DNA of 64,000 bases, taken from Deltaproteobacteria bacterium (GTDB lineage Bacteria; Desulfobacterota_D; UBA1144; Nemesobacterales; UBA2774). This document shows, piece by piece, positions 23,517-33,212 of this stretch (position 1 is its first letter; each line of letters opens with the position of its first letter). The DNA lies in assembly GCA_029262275.1 (NCBI GenBank), contig JAJCZS010000007.1, positions 122,785 through 186,784 of the forward strand. The letters run 5' to 3'. The notes below the pieces were generated by a model. The model did no database searches. It saw nothing but the letters and a program-made list of their open reading frames with translations, and was not told where the DNA came from. The position numbers were made by a program, and so were the translations under genes.

Positions 23517-23525
23517 ATTATAGCA
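23517..23525 (-). promoter_or_regulatory. Extended -10 promoter of the folM-folB-folK operon
   Basis: On the minus strand TGC-TATAAT (23525-23517) is an extended -10, 34 nt upstream of the reductase ATG at 23483. It sits in the 65-nt gap after the Gdx gene stop. Confidence 0.5.
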
Positions 23526-23548
23526 TAGGTCCTGTTGGCTATTAAATT

Positions 23549-23872
23549 TTACAAAGAGGCAATCTTGAGACCAACTATTCCCATTACTATAAAACCTATG
23601 AATACATACCTTAGCAGACTCGATGGTTCTCCTAATAACCAAATGCCTAAAAAGAATGTTCCAACTGCTCCAATTCCCACCCAAACTGCATATGCAGTAC
23701 CGACTGGAATCTCTCTTTGAGCAAGAAACAAAAAGAAGCCGCTCAATAGAATACTTACTACTGCAAAGGCCGCATATCCGTAGTGTATTCCTCTGTCTGT
23801 CGATGCAAACTTAAGCCCCATGGGCCATCCCCACTCCATGACTCCAGCTATTAGTAGATATATCCATGCCAT
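23549..23872 (-). CDS. gdx: SMR-family guanidinium exporter (Gdx/SugE)
   Basis: Four-TM small multidrug resistance protein of 107 aa. Glu13 is the coupling carboxylate, and Trp16 three residues on (M-E-W-G-W-P-M-G-L-K), together with 'GTAYAVWVGIGAVGT', matches the Gdx subtype that exports guanidinium rather than the EmrE multidrug subtype. AGGAG lies 8 nt before the ATG. No guanidine riboswitch (no ykkC-type fold or paired ACGR loops) is recognisable upstream. It is adjacent to the folate operon but not obviously related to it. Confidence 0.9.
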   Translation of the reverse strand: MAWIYLLIAGVMEWGWPMGLKFASTDRGIHYGYAAFAVVSILLSGFFLFLAQREIPVGTAYAVWVGIGAVGTFFLGIWLLGEPSSLLRYVFIGFIVMGIVGLKIASL

Positions 23873-24059
23873 TTGCTTGATCTCCTGTTGTTCAATTGTT
23901 GATATTAACTTAAATCAAATTACTTATTTTTTCTATAAATAGGCATGAATCTTTTTCATTACCCTCATATCTAATCAAAAAAATCTTAACACTTTATTTA
24001 TTGGGCTTAGTTGGTGTACAATAGTAAATCTAAGCCGGATTTTAAAAAGGGAAAGTCAC

Positions 24060-24845
24060 ATGGCGAGAAGAGCTACCACAAGACGAACCACTAGATCACA
24101 AAGCAAAATTCTGGGAATTGATATTGGTGGGACAGGAATCAAAGCGGCGCCTGTTGATATAGCTAAGGGCGTTTTGATTAAGGAGCGTTTTCGCATAGAT
24201 ACCCCACAGCCTCCTACGCCTAGAGCAATGCTAGAGGTAATCGGTCAACTCATAGAGCACTGGAAGTGGAAAGGGAAAATTGGGTGCGGCTTCCCCGGCG
24301 TTTTAAAACACGGAGTAGTTCACACTGCGGCAAATCTTTCCAGTCAATGGATAGGGATAAATATCCAAGAACAGATAGAGAAAATTTCTTCTTGCCAAGC
24401 TGTGGTTATTAATGATGCAGACAGTGCGGGGCTCGCTGAGATGAAATTCGGCGCTGGTAAGGAATACAACAAGCACGGGGGAGGAGTTGTCATTATGGTA
24501 ACTCTTGGGACCGGTATAGGGACTGCAGTGTTTGTTGATGGTCATCTTGTACACAACACGGAGCTTGGTCATATTGAAATAGACGGTAAAGATGCGGAGA
24601 AACGGGCTGCGGCAAGTGTTAGAGAGCGCAAAAAAATGAGCTGGAAAAAATGGGGCGGCAGAGTTAACACCTATCTTCAAACAATGGAGAAGCTATTGTC
24701 TCCCGATTTGTTTATAATAGGCGGCGGGGTCAGCAAAAAACCGGATAAATTCTTTGAGTATATAGAGCTTAAAGCAAAGATTGTTCCAGCCCAAATGCAT
24801 AATGACGCAGGCATAGTAGGTGCAGCTTTATCTACTGAACTTTAA
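24060..24845 (+). CDS. ppgK: Polyphosphate glucokinase (ROK family)
   Basis: ROK-fold kinase of 261 aa forming glucose 6-phosphate, in this subfamily with inorganic polyphosphate (often also ATP) as donor. ATP/phosphate loop 'DIGGTGIK' (about 20-27), catalytic 'NDADSAG', 'TLGTGIGTA' and the subfamily signature 'ELGHIEIDGKDAEKRAA' are present, as is 'SPDLFIIGGGVSKKPDKF'. ROK repressor HTH and the zinc C-x-C-x4-C motif are absent, as in PpgK. An Arg/Thr-rich N-terminus (residues 1-14) precedes the domain. It lies 279 nt before tkt, co-directional, and supplies substrate to that island. Confidence 0.92.
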   Translation: MARRATTRRTTRSQSKILGIDIGGTGIKAAPVDIAKGVLIKERFRIDTPQPPTPRAMLEVIGQLIEHWKWKGKIGCGFPGVLKHGVVHTAANLSSQWIGINIQEQIEKISSCQAVVINDADSAGLAEMKFGAGKEYNKHGGGVVIMVTLGTGIGTAVFVDGHLVHNTELGHIEIDGKDAEKRAAASVRERKKMSWKKWGGRVNTYLQTMEKLLSPDLFIIGGGVSKKPDKFFEYIELKAKIVPAQMHNDAGIVGAALSTEL

Positions 24846-25124
24846 AGTTTTCTGTATTCTTGAAAAACCAAGCTTGGTATGTGATAATCCCGAGAGGGCA
24901 TAACAATTATCAGGCGGAGTAATTAGCTAATAAATAGAGGTAATTACATTTGTTTCAACAACAGCAACTTCAACTACTCTTCGTAGGTCAAAACATTCAT
25001 GCCAGAGAATTACAAAGAAACTGTATTTATAGTAATCAAACTTTAGTACTTCCTTTGAAAATAATCACTCAACATTCTCGGAATAAGGGTACAACGCAGT
25101 AAACAAAATCTAAGGAGATCGGCG
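24846..25124 (+). other. Intergenic region upstream of tkt
   Basis: 279 nt without a recognisable gene. It contains a 12-bp perfect palindrome ACCAAGCTTGGT at 24867-24878, possibly an operator, and AAGGAG just before the tkt ATG. I see no clear -35/-10 pair, riboswitch or terminator in it. Confidence 0.5.
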
Positions 25125-27164
25125 ATGGCAGCAAAGCCCAAAAAGAAGAAAGACAAGTTAGAGCAATTAATTATTAACACTATCAGGACTCTATCAATGG
25201 ATGCGGTTCAAAAAGCTAATTCAGGACATCCTGGAACCCCAATGTCTATGGCTCCTGTAGCCTATACGATCTGGGATAAGTTTATGAATTTTAATCCCCA
25301 AAATCCTGACTGGCCAAACCGTGACCGTTTTGTTCTATCTGCAGGCCATGCTTCTATGCTCCTATACAGCTTGTTGCATGTGACGGGCTATGATGTTTCA
25401 CTAAATGATATCAAAACTTTCCGCCAGCTTCATAGCAAATGTGCTGGGCATCCCGAATACGGAATGGCTCCAGGTATTGAAACTACCACAGGTCCACTGG
25501 GACAAGGCTATGCGACTTCTGTTGGAATGGCCATTGCTGAGAAGTGGTTGGCAAAGCATTTTAACCGCCCTGGACACAAGATAATCGACTACAGTATTTT
25601 TGCACTAGGAGGAGACGGCTGTATGATGGAGGGAATCTCCAGTGAAGCAGCCTCCCTTGCGGGTCATTTGGGCCTGAGCAATCTTGTGTGGATGTACGAT
25701 AACAATCACATAACCATTGAAGGTCACACAGATCTTGCTTTTAGTGAGGACGTAGCAGCCAGGTTCATGGGCTACAACTGGCATGTACAGCGCGTTGGAG
25801 ACGCAAATAACTTAGAGCTCTTACAAGAAGCGCTTGGTAGAGCAAAAAAGGAGGAAAATCAGCCCTCTTTAATAATAGTAGACAGTGAAATAGGTTTTGG
25901 GAGTCCTAATAAACAGGACACTCCAGCCGCACATGGTGAGCCTCTTGGAGAGGATGAGATTATAAAAACAAAGATTAATTATGGATGGGATCCGAAAAAG
26001 AAATTTTATGTTCCAAACGAAGTAAAAGACTACAGAAAACAAATTCTAAAAAGGGGTAAAAATGACGAGGATAAGTGGAACAAGATATTTTCCAAGTACG
26101 CCTCTAAGTACCCGGATTTAGCTAGACAGTTTGAAATGATGGAAGATCGTAGAATGCCACAAGGCTGGGAGAAGTGCTTACCAACTTTCCCTGCAGACCC
26201 AAAAGGGCCTGCTACCAGAACCTCTAACGGTAAGATACTAAACGCCATTGGTAAGGATATTCCATGGTTACTAGGCGGCGCAGGTGATGTGGGGTCTTCA
26301 ACTAAAACCTACCTAGACGATGCCAGCAGTTTTGAAAAAAACGCCTACGACGGAAGAAATTTCCACTTTGGGATTAGAGAAGCTGCTATGGCGGCGGTGT
26401 CAAACGGTATGGTTCTGAGCAAGCTAAGGGCCTATGCATCATGTTATTTTGTGTTTTCAGATTATCTTAAAGCGCCTCTTCGGCTGTCCTGTTTAATGAA
26501 AAATCCTGTCATTTATATATTTACTCATGATAGTATAGGTCTTGGAGAAGATGGGCCTACTCATCAGCCGATTGAACACCTTGCCGCGCTCAGAGGAGTG
26601 CCCAATCTTGACGTTATAAGGCCTGCTGATGCAAATGAGCTTAGCGTTTTGTGGAAGCATGTTATGGAAGTCAAAGATAGGACTATTGCGTTGATTCTTA
26701 CCCGCCAGAATGTTCCTACCTTCGATAGGAGCAAATATGCTCCTGCCAAGGGAGCTTTGAGAGGTGCCTATATTCTTGCTGACTGTAAAGGGAAGCCCGA
26801 TTTAATACTCATCGGAACGGGGTCTGAGGTTCAGCTGTGTCTGGGCGCATATGAAAGACTTACAAAAGAGGGAGTTAAAGTCCGGGTAGTCAGTATGCCT
26901 TGCTGGGAGCTGTTTGATAAGCAGAGCTCTCAATATCAGGAAAAGGTTTTGCCCGATTCAGTTAGAGCAAGAGTATCTGTTGAAGCCGGAGCCACTTTGG
27001 GATGGCAAAAATATGTTGGGCTTCATGATAAGGGTACGTCGATAGGTGTAGATACTTTCGGAGAATCGGCCCCTATTGCAGATCTGTGGCCTGAGTTTGG
27101 ATTTACAGTTAATAATGTTGCAGCTAAAGCTAGGCAAACTCTTAAGAAAAATAGAAAAAAATAA
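25125..27164 (+). CDS. tkt: Transketolase
   Basis: Thiamine-diphosphate enzyme moving two-carbon ketol units between pentose phosphate and glycolytic sugars. 679 aa, full length. TPP/Mg2+ motif 'GDGCMMEGISSEAASLAG', substrate His in 'NSGHPGTPMSMAP' and 'SAGHASMLLYSLLH', and pyrimidine-domain 'FVFSDYLKAPLRLSCL' and 'DSIGLGEDGPTHQPIEHL' all fit the microbial family. A Lys-rich N-terminal tail (AAKPKKKKDK) precedes the domain. AAGGAG is well placed. It is first in a run of eight co-directional genes, with tal-pgi 42 nt downstream. Confidence 0.97.
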   Translation: MAAKPKKKKDKLEQLIINTIRTLSMDAVQKANSGHPGTPMSMAPVAYTIWDKFMNFNPQNPDWPNRDRFVLSAGHASMLLYSLLHVTGYDVSLNDIKTFRQLHSKCAGHPEYGMAPGIETTTGPLGQGYATSVGMAIAEKWLAKHFNRPGHKIIDYSIFALGGDGCMMEGISSEAASLAGHLGLSNLVWMYDNNHITIEGHTDLAFSEDVAARFMGYNWHVQRVGDANNLELLQEALGRAKKEENQPSLIIVDSEIGFGSPNKQDTPAAHGEPLGEDEIIKTKINYGWDPKKKFYVPNEVKDYRKQILKRGKNDEDKWNKIFSKYASKYPDLARQFEMMEDRRMPQGWEKCLPTFPADPKGPATRTSNGKILNAIGKDIPWLLGGAGDVGSSTKTYLDDASSFEKNAYDGRNFHFGIREAAMAAVSNGMVLSKLRAYASCYFVFSDYLKAPLRLSCLMKNPVIYIFTHDSIGLGEDGPTHQPIEHLAALRGVPNLDVIRPADANELSVLWKHVMEVKDRTIALILTRQNVPTFDRSKYAPAKGALRGAYILADCKGKPDLILIGTGSEVQLCLGAYERLTKEGVKVRVVSMPCWELFDKQSSQYQEKVLPDSVRARVSVEAGATLGWQKYVGLHDKGTSIGVDTFGESAPIADLWPEFGFTVNNVAAKARQTLKKNRKK

Positions 27165-27206
27165 TAACTAGTTATCAAAAAGATAAAACATTTATAGGAG
27201 AACATC

Positions 27207-30035
27207 ATGTCTAAGAACATTAAGGAACTAACCAAGCTGGGACAATCAATTTGGTATGACTACATTAGACGTTCTTTTTTAACTAAGGGAGAACTTAGAG
27301 CTTTAATTGATGAAGGGCTTAGAGGTGAGACTTCAAACCCTTCTATTTTAGAGAAGGCTATTGCCGGTAGTTCCGACTATGATGAAGATTTAACAGCACT
27401 TGTAGAAGAGGATAAATCAGTAAATGAAATATATGAGGCACTAGCACTGAAGGATATTGCTATGGCTGCTGATGATTTTAGAGCTCTTTATGAAGAAACA
27501 GACGGCGGAGATGGGTTTATAAGTTTAGAGGTTAGCCCAACCCTAGCTAACAAAACAAAACAAACGATTAGAGATGCCAAAAGATACTTTGTTGCACTGG
27601 ACAAGCCCAATGTGATGATAAAAATTCCAGCTACTAAAGCGGGTATTCCAGCAATTACAGAGGTAATTGCATCTGGTATCAATGTAAATGTTACGTTGAT
27701 GTTTAGCCTAGATCAGTATAAAGCTGTAGCTGAGGCATATATTAAAGGTCTTGAGAGACTAGCTGAGAATGGTCCTACCGTATTTAAAGGACACACCGTT
27801 GATAAAGTAGCTTCTGTTGCATCCTTTTTTGTGAGCAGGGTAGATAGTGCAGTGGACGCCAAGCTTGATGAAATCGGCAATACTGATCTGAAGGGTAAAA
27901 TTGCTATCGCTAACTCAAAAATAACTTATGAAGAATACAGAAAAGTCTTTAGCGGCCCAAGGTGGAATAAACTTAAAAAATTAGGTGCCAGACCTCAGAG
28001 GGTTCTATGGGCTAGCACTAGTACTAAAAACCCTGCCTATCCTGACACATTGTATGTAGACGAGTTAATTGGGCCAAATACAGTAAATACTGTTCCTCCA
28101 GCCACATATAAGAACTTCAAAGACCATGGAACTCCAAAAACCACGCTTACTAAGGGCGTGAAGCAGGCTCATGCAGATTTAGCAAAACTAAAAAGACTTG
28201 GCATTAAATTAGATGATGTTACTGATTTTCTGCTTAAGGATGGTGTCAAGAAGTTTGCGGCATCCTTTGAGACTTTAATGCAAAGCATTGCCGATAAAAA
28301 GGAGCAGATTACTCAGGGAAAAAAGCCGTATACGGCTAGCTTGGGTAAGCACCAGGCAGCCGTAGATAAGGCGCTTGAAGATATACGCGAGAATAACATA
28401 ATCGAGAAGATCTGGAATTTTGACTATCTGGTTTGGGAGAAGAAATCCACAGAAATAAGTAACCGCCTTGGCTGGCTTCATATACCCGAGGTCATGGCTG
28501 ATGCATTAGCGGGAATAAATGTTGTAGTTAATCAAGTAAGAAAAGAAGGCTATAAAGATTTGCTTCTTTTAGGTATGGGCGGATCAAGTCTTGCAGTTGA
28601 AGTAATAAAGGAAACCTACGGGACTAAGAAAGGCTATCTTAATGTACATGTTCTGGACAGCACTGACCCTGGAATGGTCTTAGAGTATAGACGGAACCTT
28701 GATATGAAAAAAACTCTCTTTGTTGTCTCCACTAAATCAGGTGGTACAGCAGAGACTCTTTCATACATGAAATATTTCTACAACGAGTTGCTAGACGAAG
28801 TTGGTAAAAAAGATGTCGGCAAACACTTTGTAGCAATTACCGACCCTGGTAGTAACTTAGAGAATATTGCCCAGGATTTGAAATTTAGAACTACATTCCT
28901 AAATGATCCAAATATTGGTGGGCGCTACTCTGCGCTATCTTTTGTTGGAATCCCACCTGCAGCTTTTCAGGGTGTTGATGTCCCTCTACTTTTAGAAAGA
29001 GCCATAAAAATGCTTCACAATAACGAAAGCTGCAATTGTGCTGTTGAGGGCGATCACTCAGGCGCGTGGCTTGGAGCAATAATGGGTGAGTTGACCTTGG
29101 CAGGCCACGATAAGGTTACACTTGTAACATCCCCACCTATTCAAGGGTTTGGCTCTTGGGCTGAGCAGTTAATAGCAGAGAGCACAGGAAAGACCGGCAA
29201 AGGAATCCTACCCGTAGACCGAGAGCCTATGGGACCTCCGGAGAATTATGCAAATGACAGACTGTTCGTATATCTCCGACTTGCTGGAGATAGTACATAT
29301 GATAGAAAGGTTAAAGCACTTGAAGAACATGGCCATCCAGTAGTAAGAATTAATTTAGAAGACATTTACGATCTTGGAGGCGAGTTCTTTAGATGGGAAT
29401 TTGCAATAGCTATCGCCGGAAGAATAATTGGAATTCATCCTTTTAATCAGCCTAACGTTGAGGCTGCCAAGATATTGGCTCGCAAGATGATTGTTCAGTA
29501 TCAGGAGAAAGGAAAACTTCCTTATGTAAAACCCACTTTAACAGATAAAGGGATAACCGTTTATTCTGGCTTCAAAGCCAAGAGTGTTGAAGATGCACTT
29601 AAGAAATTCCTTGCCCTTGCTAAAAAAGGTAAGAATGGTGGAAAGGGAAGAAGTTATGTAACCCTACAGGCGTATGTTAAGCCTGATGATAAGACCTATG
29701 AGGCTATGCAGAAATTCCGTAAAAAAGTGCAGGCTAAATATCGCCTAGCTACTACTTCCGGATTTGGTCCACGGTTCTTACATTCAACAGGGCAACTACA
29801 TAAAGGGGATGCCGGTAATGGACTCTTTATACAATTTACTTCCGAGATGCCTGAGGATGCTCCGATTCCAGATGAAGCTGGCAAAAAGGCTTCATCAATG
29901 AGCTTTGGTGTATTGAAGAACGCTCAAGCCCTTGGTGATCGTCAAGCACTTCTCAAAAACAAAAGAAATGTGATAACATTCCACTTAGGTGAAGATGTTG
30001 TAAAAGATATTAACAAATTGACAAGAAGCTTATAG
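27207..30035 (+). CDS. tal-pgi: Bifunctional transaldolase / glucose-6-phosphate isomerase
   Basis: Natural fusion of 942 aa. Residues 1 to about 365 are a class I transaldolase ('ETSNPSILEKAI', Schiff-base Lys in 'VMIKIPATKAG', 'VNVTLMFSLDQY'). About 375-942 is phosphoglucose isomerase ('LLLGMGGSSLAVEVI', 'VVSTKSGGTAETLSY', 'PNIGGRYSALSFVG', 'QLIAESTGKTGKGILPV'). Such fusions occur in several bacterial phyla and couple the two enzymes that return fructose 6-phosphate to glucose 6-phosphate, allowing a cyclic pentose phosphate route. The frame is continuous with no sign of frameshift. AGGAG precedes the ATG. The HAD gene follows at 12 nt. Confidence 0.96.
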   Translation: MSKNIKELTKLGQSIWYDYIRRSFLTKGELRALIDEGLRGETSNPSILEKAIAGSSDYDEDLTALVEEDKSVNEIYEALALKDIAMAADDFRALYEETDGGDGFISLEVSPTLANKTKQTIRDAKRYFVALDKPNVMIKIPATKAGIPAITEVIASGINVNVTLMFSLDQYKAVAEAYIKGLERLAENGPTVFKGHTVDKVASVASFFVSRVDSAVDAKLDEIGNTDLKGKIAIANSKITYEEYRKVFSGPRWNKLKKLGARPQRVLWASTSTKNPAYPDTLYVDELIGPNTVNTVPPATYKNFKDHGTPKTTLTKGVKQAHADLAKLKRLGIKLDDVTDFLLKDGVKKFAASFETLMQSIADKKEQITQGKKPYTASLGKHQAAVDKALEDIRENNIIEKIWNFDYLVWEKKSTEISNRLGWLHIPEVMADALAGINVVVNQVRKEGYKDLLLLGMGGSSLAVEVIKETYGTKKGYLNVHVLDSTDPGMVLEYRRNLDMKKTLFVVSTKSGGTAETLSYMKYFYNELLDEVGKKDVGKHFVAITDPGSNLENIAQDLKFRTTFLNDPNIGGRYSALSFVGIPPAAFQGVDVPLLLERAIKMLHNNESCNCAVEGDHSGAWLGAIMGELTLAGHDKVTLVTSPPIQGFGSWAEQLIAESTGKTGKGILPVDREPMGPPENYANDRLFVYLRLAGDSTYDRKVKALEEHGHPVVRINLEDIYDLGGEFFRWEFAIAIAGRIIGIHPFNQPNVEAAKILARKMIVQYQEKGKLPYVKPTLTDKGITVYSGFKAKSVEDALKKFLALAKKGKNGGKGRSYVTLQAYVKPDDKTYEAMQKFRKKVQAKYRLATTSGFGPRFLHSTGQLHKGDAGNGLFIQFTSEMPEDAPIPDEAGKKASSMSFGVLKNAQALGDRQALLKNKRNVITFHLGEDVVKDINKLTRSL

Positions 30036-30047
30036 AAACTCATACAA

Positions 30048-30803
30048 TTGATTAAAGCAATTATTTTTGATCTAGACGGCACACTTGTGCAGACAGAAGT
30101 TTTAAAGGCAGAGTCTTATGCTAAGGCTGCAGTTGAACTAGATCCTTCTTTGACCGAAGAAAGTGTTGTTGAAGGGTTTAAGGAATTTGTAGGTCTTTCA
30201 CGAAAAGAAGTTGCCAAGGGGCTCCTGAATAAGTTTAACCTAGGGGATCCTGCCTCTAAAAGAATGGCCGAGTTTGATGTTGCAAAACCTTGGCAGGCTT
30301 TTGTCGATATTCGAATGGATGCTTATTTTAAAATGATATCTGATCCCAAAATACTCAAAGAACATTTATGCCCATACAATTTAGCCTTGCTCAAATGGGC
30401 AAGAAGTGAAGGCTACCCAACTGCACTTGGTACTATGTCTCACAGAAGAGAGGCCTACCGCGTACTTGATGTGCTTGATATTAGATCAGAGTTTGATGTA
30501 ATTTCTACTATCCAGGACGTTGAGCACGGCAAACCTGATCCGGAGATATATAATTTGATGTTAGAGGAACTTAGAATCTCAAGCAATGAAGGGGTGGCAG
30601 TGGAGGATTCATCATCGGGAGTTAGAGCGGCCCTTGCTGCAGACGTTAGCTGCATTGCAGTACCTTCCGACTTTACAAGAGTAGGGGTCCATAAATTACC
30701 CCAAGAACCTAATCTGCGTGTTGTGGATAATCTTTCAGATTTGCTTGAGACGGCAAAGAGTTTCATCTCAGAGTTGAACTCAACTAAGGAGACCTCAAAT
30801 TGA
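30048..30803 (+). CDS. HAD-superfamily phosphatase (beta-PGM-like)
   Basis: Haloacid dehalogenase-like hydrolase of 251 aa with motif I 'FDLDGTLVQTE' (D8, D10), motif II Thr/Ser in 'ALGTMSH', Lys in 'VEHGKPDPEIY' and motif IV 'VEDSSSGVRAA'. The helical cap between motifs I and II puts it with beta-phosphoglucomutase or phosphoglycolate-phosphatase types. Substrate unknown, but its place inside the pentose phosphate operon suggests a sugar phosphate. It must start at TTG 30048, because motif I follows at once and no ATG is available. Its stop overlaps the rpiA start as TTGA (30800-30803). Confidence 0.87.
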   Translation: MIKAIIFDLDGTLVQTEVLKAESYAKAAVELDPSLTEESVVEGFKEFVGLSRKEVAKGLLNKFNLGDPASKRMAEFDVAKPWQAFVDIRMDAYFKMISDPKILKEHLCPYNLALLKWARSEGYPTALGTMSHRREAYRVLDVLDIRSEFDVISTIQDVEHGKPDPEIYNLMLEELRISSNEGVAVEDSSSGVRAALAADVSCIAVPSDFTRVGVHKLPQEPNLRVVDNLSDLLETAKSFISELNSTKETSN

Positions 30804-31516
30804 CCTCAAACAACGGAGTTAGCTTGCAGGACCGCTTAAAGAAGGAGGCCGGAATAAGCGCTGTGGATTTTGTAGAGTCGGGGATGATTTTGGGGCTTGG
30901 CACAGGAAGTACTACCCGTTTTGCGCTCGAGGAAATAGGGCGCAGATTTAAAGAGGGGAGATTAAAAGATATAGTAGGAATATGCAGTTCAATTCAGACT
31001 GAAAATAGGGCCAAAGATCTTGGAATTCCAATTACGACTTTTGATGAAAAACAGGAGCTAGATCTTACAATAGACGGAGCAGATGAAGTCGACCCTCAGC
31101 TCAATTTGATTAAAGGCGGAGGCGGAGCGCTCCTTAGAGAAAAAGTTCTGGCTCAATCAAGTAAACGAAATATTATGATTGTGGATGAAAGCAAGCTTTC
31201 CCCAAAACTGGGCACCCACTTTGCGGTACCAATAGAAGTAATCCCCTTTTCGTGGAAGCCCGTATCGGTATTTTTAAAATCACTGGGTGCAGATCCCGTA
31301 CTTAGAATTAAGGATGATGGAGATATTTATACAACGGATCAAGCCAATTATATCTTGGATTCAAATTTTGGTCCTATATCAAATTTAGAAGAGCTAGCGC
31401 AAAAATTAGGTCAAAAAGCTGGTATAGCAGAGTTTGGATTATTTTTAGGAACGGCAACAGAGGTAATAGTTGCTACCTCAAATGGAATAAGATATCAAAA
31501 AAGAAACGATTCATAA
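30800..31516 (+). CDS. rpiA: Ribose-5-phosphate isomerase A
   Basis: Interconverts ribose 5-phosphate and ribulose 5-phosphate. 238 aa with 'GLGTGSTTRFALEEIG' (phosphate loop), 'TIDGADEVDPQLNLIKGGGG' (catalytic Asp and substrate loop) and 'LLREKVLAQSSKRNIMIVDES' cut into the usual order. The start is TTG 30800, overlapping the HAD stop by 4 nt, with AAGGAG 8 nt upstream, so translation is coupled. rpe follows at 15 nt. Confidence 0.96.
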   Translation: MTSNNGVSLQDRLKKEAGISAVDFVESGMILGLGTGSTTRFALEEIGRRFKEGRLKDIVGICSSIQTENRAKDLGIPITTFDEKQELDLTIDGADEVDPQLNLIKGGGGALLREKVLAQSSKRNIMIVDESKLSPKLGTHFAVPIEVIPFSWKPVSVFLKSLGADPVLRIKDDGDIYTTDQANYILDSNFGPISNLEELAQKLGQKAGIAEFGLFLGTATEVIVATSNGIRYQKRNDS

Positions 31517-31531
31517 AGGTAGAGCGTATAT

Positions 31532-32188
31532 ATGATAGTAATAGAACCTTCAATATTATCTGCAGATTTTACAAAATTGGGCGAAGCAGTAATTGATGCT
31601 CAAAACGCAGGCGTGCCAGGAATACAAATTGATGTAATGGATGGGCGTTTTGTTCCTAACATAAATTTTGGCCCTGGAGTTGTAGCGGCGATAAGGCCAA
31701 TTACAGATTTATTCTTGGATGTGCATTTAATGATAGTAGAGCCAGAGAAATACATAGAGGATTTTGTTAAAGCTGGGGCTGATCAGATCATTGTTCATCA
31801 AGAGACCTGTCCTCATTTACACAGAACGCTTCAATCAATAAGGGAGCATGGTATTAAGTCGGGAGTTACCCTAAATCCTGCAACCCCTCCAGATATGATA
31901 GAAGATGTGCTTGAACTCTCAGACTTTGTTCAGGTAATGGGAGTAAACCCGGGTTTTGGCGGGCAAAAGTTTATTCACAGTCAGCTTGATAAGATCAGAA
32001 CTCTAAAATCTATGATTGAGGAGCGTGGGCTCGATGTTCCTATTGGAATTGACGGTGGTGTTGATACTACTACTGCTCCGTTGATTGCTGAGGCAGGAGC
32101 TACTATTTTGATAGCAGGCTCAAGTGTCTACAATAAAAAAGGCTCAGTTAAAGAAAATGTAGAAGCTCTCTTAAAGAGCGTGCAGTAA
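31532..32188 (+). CDS. rpe: Ribulose-phosphate 3-epimerase
   Basis: TIM-barrel epimerase converting ribulose 5-phosphate to xylulose 5-phosphate. 218 aa with 'EPSILSADFTKLGEAV', metal/catalytic residues in 'IDVMDGRFVPNINFGP' and 'DVHLMIVEPE', 'QVMGVNPGFGGQKFI' and 'IGIDGGVDTTTAPLIAEAGA'. All catalytic Asp/His are present. AAGGTAG precedes the ATG. Confidence 0.97.
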   Translation: MIVIEPSILSADFTKLGEAVIDAQNAGVPGIQIDVMDGRFVPNINFGPGVVAAIRPITDLFLDVHLMIVEPEKYIEDFVKAGADQIIVHQETCPHLHRTLQSIREHGIKSGVTLNPATPPDMIEDVLELSDFVQVMGVNPGFGGQKFIHSQLDKIRTLKSMIEERGLDVPIGIDGGVDTTTAPLIAEAGATILIAGSSVYNKKGSVKENVEALLKSVQ

Positions 32189-32261
32189 GATAGAATTGGT
32201 GATATGATAGAAATAGGGTTTATATTTCATAAAACACAAATAACATTTTAAGGAGGGCAGT

Positions 32262-33167
32262 ATGAAAATTGGAATGATTGGTCTTGGAAAAATGGGTGGA
32301 AACATGACGGAGCGCTTGCTTCGTGATAAGCATGAGGTAGTTGTTTACAACCTTACACAAGAGCCTATAGATGAGGCGGCAAAGAAGGGAGCAATACCTG
32401 CAAAATCAGTTGCAGACTTAGTTAAGAAACTTCCTAAGCCTAAGATTGTATGGCTTATGGTTCCTGCTGGTAAACCAGTGGATCAGAACATAAGAGAACT
32501 CAAGAAATATCTAAAAAAAGGCGACATTATAATAGATGGTGGTAATTCTGAGTGGCAGGATTCTCAGAAAAGAGCCAAATCGCTTAAATCAAGCGGCATT
32601 AAATACATAGACTGCGGAGTGAGTGGTGGTGTCTGGGGACTTAAAGAGGGTTACTGTTTAATGTACGGCGGGGATAAAGCAACCTGTGATAAAGCAGAGC
32701 CAATTTTTAAAACTCTTGCTCCTAAGAACGGTTATTTGTACTGCGGAAAAGAGGGTTCAGGTCACTATGTGAAGATGGTTCATAACGGCATTGAATACGG
32801 AATGCTCCAGGCCTATGCTGAAGGCTATGCAGTTCTTCAAAGCTCTGAGTTCGATCTTGATCTCCGTGCTATTAGTAAAGTTTGGCAGTACGGAAGCGTT
32901 ATCCGCTCATGGATACTCGAGCTTGCGGAGAGAGTGTTTAAAGCTGATCCTACACTTGATGATCTTGACCCATATGTATGGGACAGTGGTGAGGGACGTT
33001 GGACGGTAGAAGCAGCATTGCGTCAAAATGTTCCGGCCCCTATTATTACAGCCTCACTTCTTGCAAGGATTGCATCTAGAGATACAGATTCATTCTCTAT
33101 GAAAACTATTGCAGCACTCAGGAATCAGTTCGGCGGCCATGCAGTTAAAAAGAAATCAGACGATTAA
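32262..33167 (+). CDS. gnd: 6-phosphogluconate dehydrogenase (decarboxylating), short form
   Basis: Oxidatively decarboxylates 6-phosphogluconate to ribulose 5-phosphate. At 301 aa it is the short (GntZ/YqeC) type rather than the 470-aa E. coli type. It has 'MIGLGKMGGNMTERL', the substrate motif 'DCGVSGGVWGLKEGYCLMYGG' in two parts and the catalytic Lys in 'HYVKMVHNGIEYGM'. After strand 2 the sequence is Y-N-L-T rather than the N-R-T that grips the NADP 2'-phosphate, so NAD+ use is plausible. A strong AAGGAGGG precedes the ATG. It lies 73 nt after rpe and 45 nt before zwf. Confidence 0.94.
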   Translation: MKIGMIGLGKMGGNMTERLLRDKHEVVVYNLTQEPIDEAAKKGAIPAKSVADLVKKLPKPKIVWLMVPAGKPVDQNIRELKKYLKKGDIIIDGGNSEWQDSQKRAKSLKSSGIKYIDCGVSGGVWGLKEGYCLMYGGDKATCDKAEPIFKTLAPKNGYLYCGKEGSGHYVKMVHNGIEYGMLQAYAEGYAVLQSSEFDLDLRAISKVWQYGSVIRSWILELAERVFKADPTLDDLDPYVWDSGEGRWTVEAALRQNVPAPIITASLLARIASRDTDSFSMKTIAALRNQFGGHAVKKKSDD

Positions 33168-33212
33168 GCCGTTAGAGAGATATGTAAATAATAATTAGTG
33201 AGGGGTGTTTAA

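Noticed and set aside
23873-24059. Possible guanidine riboswitch upstream of gdx
   Set aside because: No ykkC-type helices and no paired hairpins with ACGR loops are seen; the region is a plain AT-rich divergent promoter region.
24303-24680. 125-aa minus-strand ORF inside ppgK
   Set aside because: Shadow of ppgK without recognisable domains or a ribosome-binding site.
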